Origin: Bacteroidales bacterium
Lineage (GTDB): Bacteria > Bacteroidota > Bacteroidia > Bacteroidales > VadinHA17
Direction of reading: 5' to 3'
Length of the DNA stretch: 38,873 nucleotides
Assembly (NCBI GenBank): GCA_029210565.1
Contig: JARGFQ010000007.1
Location: 134,515 to 173,387, forward strand
The notes below the pieces were generated by a model, which was not told the DNA's origin, did no database searches, and worked only from the letters and a program-made list of their open reading frames with translations. How positions within the stretch are numbered: the first letter of the stretch is position 1; every line of letters begins with the position of its first letter. Positions 36,780-38,873 of this stretch are shown one piece after another. The translations under genes and the position numbers were made by a program.

Positions 36780-37384
36780 GGCTTTAGAATTATGATTTAC
36801 AGCGTTTTGTCGTTTCGCCCCGGGGTTTGCCCTGGTGACGATAAAAATAATTTCAAAGATTTGAAAAAGCAACGGTTATTGAATAAAAAGTGATATTTCA
36901 GTGGCTTTCGGCTCCCCGAAAAGGAGCTCAAACCGGTTTATCTTAGTTTCTCATCTCTTTATGTATTATAACAAGGTTTTTGTCAAATAAAGTCTCGGGT
37001 CTGTTTTAATTATCTTAATTTTAGAGTCGATTTAAAGGCTGAGCATTTTTTTATTCTACTGTACCTTCTGCCATGATGGCTGAGGTTATCACCTGTCTGT
37101 ACACGGAAAAAATGTGCCCAGCTCTTTACCGGGAGCCGGGTTTTCTTTTCATGCAGGCTCCTTCGCGGAAGGCGGGTCAGTGTGACTGACGGAACGAAGG
37201 TGTATTTAAATCACTTCTGTTAGAAGTGTTAATGAATAGAATATCAATTTATTACATTTATTATAAAGGACCGGAGTGACATCCCGGGTCATCACTTTTA
37301 TGTCCCTTTTCGAAGGTATCTTAAGGATGACAGGAGATGTGTTTTTAACAGCTTCAAATGTGTTTTCATGAAAATGCAACTATT
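36780..37384. other. AT-rich intergenic region before the repetitive secreted protein
   Basis: About 600 bp without a credible gene. It contains the upstream region of the small lysine-rich gene, a perfect 7-bp hairpin CACTTCT-gtt-AGAAGTG (37212-37228) and short GC hairpins around 37120-37190. A structured 5' leader for the downstream gene is possible. No known riboswitch was recognised and no clean TAnnTTTG box was found. Confidence 0.45.
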
Positions 37385-38873
37385 ATGAAAAAGGTTGATT
37401 ATTTCTCCGGTAAACTATTTCGGAATCGAATTACAAGGATAATAATCCTGGGCGGACTATTATCTCTTGTCTCTCATGCTGTTTCCGCCCAGTTGACTGC
37501 GGACTTTATTGCCAGCCCAACATCGGTTTGCGCCGGATCATCAGTGACATTCACCGACAATACTTTCAATATAACTGGATCAGCAGAATATAGCTGGAAT
37601 TTTGGTAACGGAGCCTCACCTGCGACCGCAACAGGTGCCGGTCCTCATTCTGTGACCTACTCAGTTGAGGGATCTGTGACGGTAACACTTTCCGTAACGG
37701 ATGCCAGCGGCACAGATGAGGAGATAAAAACCGATTACATTACAGTGAGTGGAGTAGCACCATCATTTACATTATGTCCCGGGTCCACGATCATGCAGGA
37801 TGCTGATCCGGGTTTTTGCACGGCCATAGTGGACTATGCTTCACTTGTTGTAGCATCTGGTTCGCCTGAACCTGTTCTGTCATATACCTATAGTGGTGCC
37901 ACTACGGGAAGCGGCAGCGGCACAGGTAGCGGATCAGCCCTCAATATCGGTACTACGCTGGTAGAAATTACGGCAACCAATTCCTGTTCAGTGACCGTTA
38001 CATGCAGCTTTTCTGTTTTTGTCAACACCTCACCTGTCGCTGATGCCGGAGGGCCTTATGAAAGCTGTCAGGGTAGTGGAGTGACATTGAGTGGAAGTAG
38101 TTCTTATGACCCTGATGGAGAATGTGGAGATATTATTTCCGATTACGAATGGGACATTAATAATGATGGAACTGATGATTTATCAGGTGCAATACAAACG
38201 TTGTCACATGTGCAACTTGTTGGTTACGGGTTGGGTGTAGGTGGCCATACAATCAAATTATCAGTACAAGACAATTACGGTGTCAGCCATTCTGATTACA
38301 CTACTTTGACTATTCATGCGTTGCCGGTAGTCAGTATTACTGGGAGCAGTTCTATTTGTGTTGGCAGTACTACGACCTTGTCGCCTAGTGCAGATGGTGA
38401 CTGGGTTAGTAACAACGAAACCGTAGCGACAGTAACTACAGATGGTGTGGTCACTGGAGTTGGAGAGGGCACTGCCACATTTACATTTACCTCAAGCCTT
38501 ACAGGATGTAGCAGTACCACTTCAGCGGTTAGTGTAAATTCATTACCTGATGCGCCGACAGCATCACTTACCCAACCTACGTGTTCCGAACCCACGGGTA
38601 CTATAACAGTCACCTCACCTCTGGGAGCTACTATAGAATACAGTCTTGATGGCGGCGCCTGGGTAAGCACCACCACGTTCAGTGGGTTAGTTGCCGATGC
38701 TAGTTACACCCTCAGTTCACGTGATACTGGCTCAGACCCGACGTGTGTCTCGAGTGCGGTCTTTGTTATCGATGCCGTACCTAGTGCCCCGCCGACGCCG
38801 ACAGCATCACTTACCCAACCTACGTGTTCCGAACCCACGGGTACTATAACAGTCACCTCACCTCTGGGAGCTA
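37385..38873 (+). CDS. 5' part of a large secreted multidomain protein (PKD, HYR, Ig-like, 81-residue repeats)
   Basis: The frame is open from the ATG at 37385 to the window end (496 codons) and has no stop, so the gene is truncated. A signal peptide (RIIILGGLLSLVSHAVSA) is followed by PKD 1 (about 38-122, YSWNFGNG), an HYR domain (about 125-218, with CPGSTIMQDADPGFC), PKD 2 (about 219-310, ADAGGPYESC and SSYDPDGECGDI), a BIG2-type Ig domain (about 312-390), and then an 81-residue repeat (TQPTCSEPTGTITVTSPLGA) whose second copy begins at the end. Such architectures belong to very long surface or gliding-type proteins usually exported by the type IX system, whose C-terminal sorting domain would lie outside the window. 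Composition is more AT-rich than in the other genes. An adhesive or matrix role is inferred. Confidence 0.85.
   Translation, partial: MKKVDYFSGKLFRNRITRIIILGGLLSLVSHAVSAQLTADFIASPTSVCAGSSVTFTDNTFNITGSAEYSWNFGNGASPATATGAGPHSVTYSVEGSVTVTLSVTDASGTDEEIKTDYITVSGVAPSFTLCPGSTIMQDADPGFCTAIVDYASLVVASGSPEPVLSYTYSGATTGSGSGTGSGSALNIGTTLVEITATNSCSVTVTCSFSVFVNTSPVADAGGPYESCQGSGVTLSGSSSYDPDGECGDIISDYEWDINNDGTDDLSGAIQTLSHVQLVGYGLGVGGHTIKLSVQDNYGVSHSDYTTLTIHALPVVSITGSSSICVGSTTTLSPSADGDWVSNNETVATVTTDGVVTGVGEGTATFTFTSSLTGCSSTTSAVSVNSLPDAPTASLTQPTCSEPTGTITVTSPLGATIEYSLDGGAWVSTTTFSGLVADASYTLSSRDTGSDPTCVSSAVFVIDAVPSAPPTPTASLTQPTCSEPTGTITVTSPLGA
38553..38873 (+). repeat. Exact 78-bp direct repeat inside the secreted protein gene, 243-bp period
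   Basis: Bases 38553-38630 recur exactly at 38796-38873, and the window ends on the last matching base. The period of 243 bp equals 81 codons, so the frame is kept. The true gene probably holds further copies that short-read assembly could not resolve. Confidence 0.92.

Noticed and set aside
37080..37200. Possible cyclic-di-GMP or other riboswitch before the secreted protein
   Set aside because: GCCGGG-type words and hairpins are present, but the conserved core of a known riboswitch could not be matched.
38314..38676. Open frame of 120 codons opposite the repetitive secreted protein
   Set aside because: The + strand frame has a signal peptide and PKD, HYR and Ig-like domains; the antisense frame only mirrors its codon bias.

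Overview
The window reads as a chromosomal segment of a Bacteroidota bacterium, probably of the order Bacteroidales. The evidence is: an IPExxxVDY-family gene next to rnc; the order purN / acpP-fabF-rnc; a DUF4249 lipoprotein beside a carboxypeptidase-domain TonB-dependent receptor; an RprX/RprY-like two-component pair; and promoters of the TAnnTTTG (-7) type instead of sigma70 boxes. Coding DNA is GC-rich and densely packed, with many 4-bp ATGA overlaps. The window is probably one whole assembled contig: its right end stops exactly at the end of an internal direct repeat.

Layout. 1-4.9 kb: MATE exporter, CstA-family transporter (convergent, stops overlapping) and lepA. 4.9-7.4 kb: response regulator and histidine kinase, then a candidate small RNA ending in a GAAA-capped terminator. 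7.4-10.9 kb: IPExxxVDY protein, rnc, fabF, acpP (one leftward unit) and divergent purN. 11.1-15.3 kb: M23 peptidase lipoprotein coupled to leuS, then tRNA-Arg(CCG). 15.4-21.9 kb: a leftward four-gene envelope operon (secreted protein, TonB-dependent receptor, DUF4249 lipoprotein, MG2/plug-like protein). 22.1-24.5 kb: an Exb motor operon (ExbB, four-TM protein, two different ExbDs). 24.5-25.1 kb: hairpin repeats and tRNA-Ser(GGA). 25.1-28.3 kb: ansA, tatD, dprA. 28.4-33.6 kb: gdhA, a PH-like membrane protein, tadA, a zinc-type CDF exporter, aspS. 33.8-36.8 kb: PAS sensor kinase and a tiny lysine-rich protein. 37.4 kb-end: the 5' part of a large repetitive secreted protein (PKD, HYR, Ig-like domains) with a more AT-rich composition.

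How the genes fit together. Most are housekeeping: translation (lepA, leuS, aspS, two tRNAs, tadA), fatty-acid and purine synthesis, nitrogen metabolism (gdhA, ansA). The accessory core is 15.4-24.5 kb. There a proton-driven inner-membrane motor lies directly upstream of an outer-membrane receptor operon on the same strand, with a strong terminator between them. I infer, but cannot show, that the motor energises this receptor. No tonB gene is visible.

The most unusual non-coding signal is a set of short tandem repeats with a strict 7-bp period but different unit sequences, at several intergenic places (1-49, 10843-10877, 11033-11083, 27110-27140). Hairpin-rich elements also lie at 24586-24981 and 26941-27100. 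I found no CRISPR array, rRNA, transposase or phage gene.
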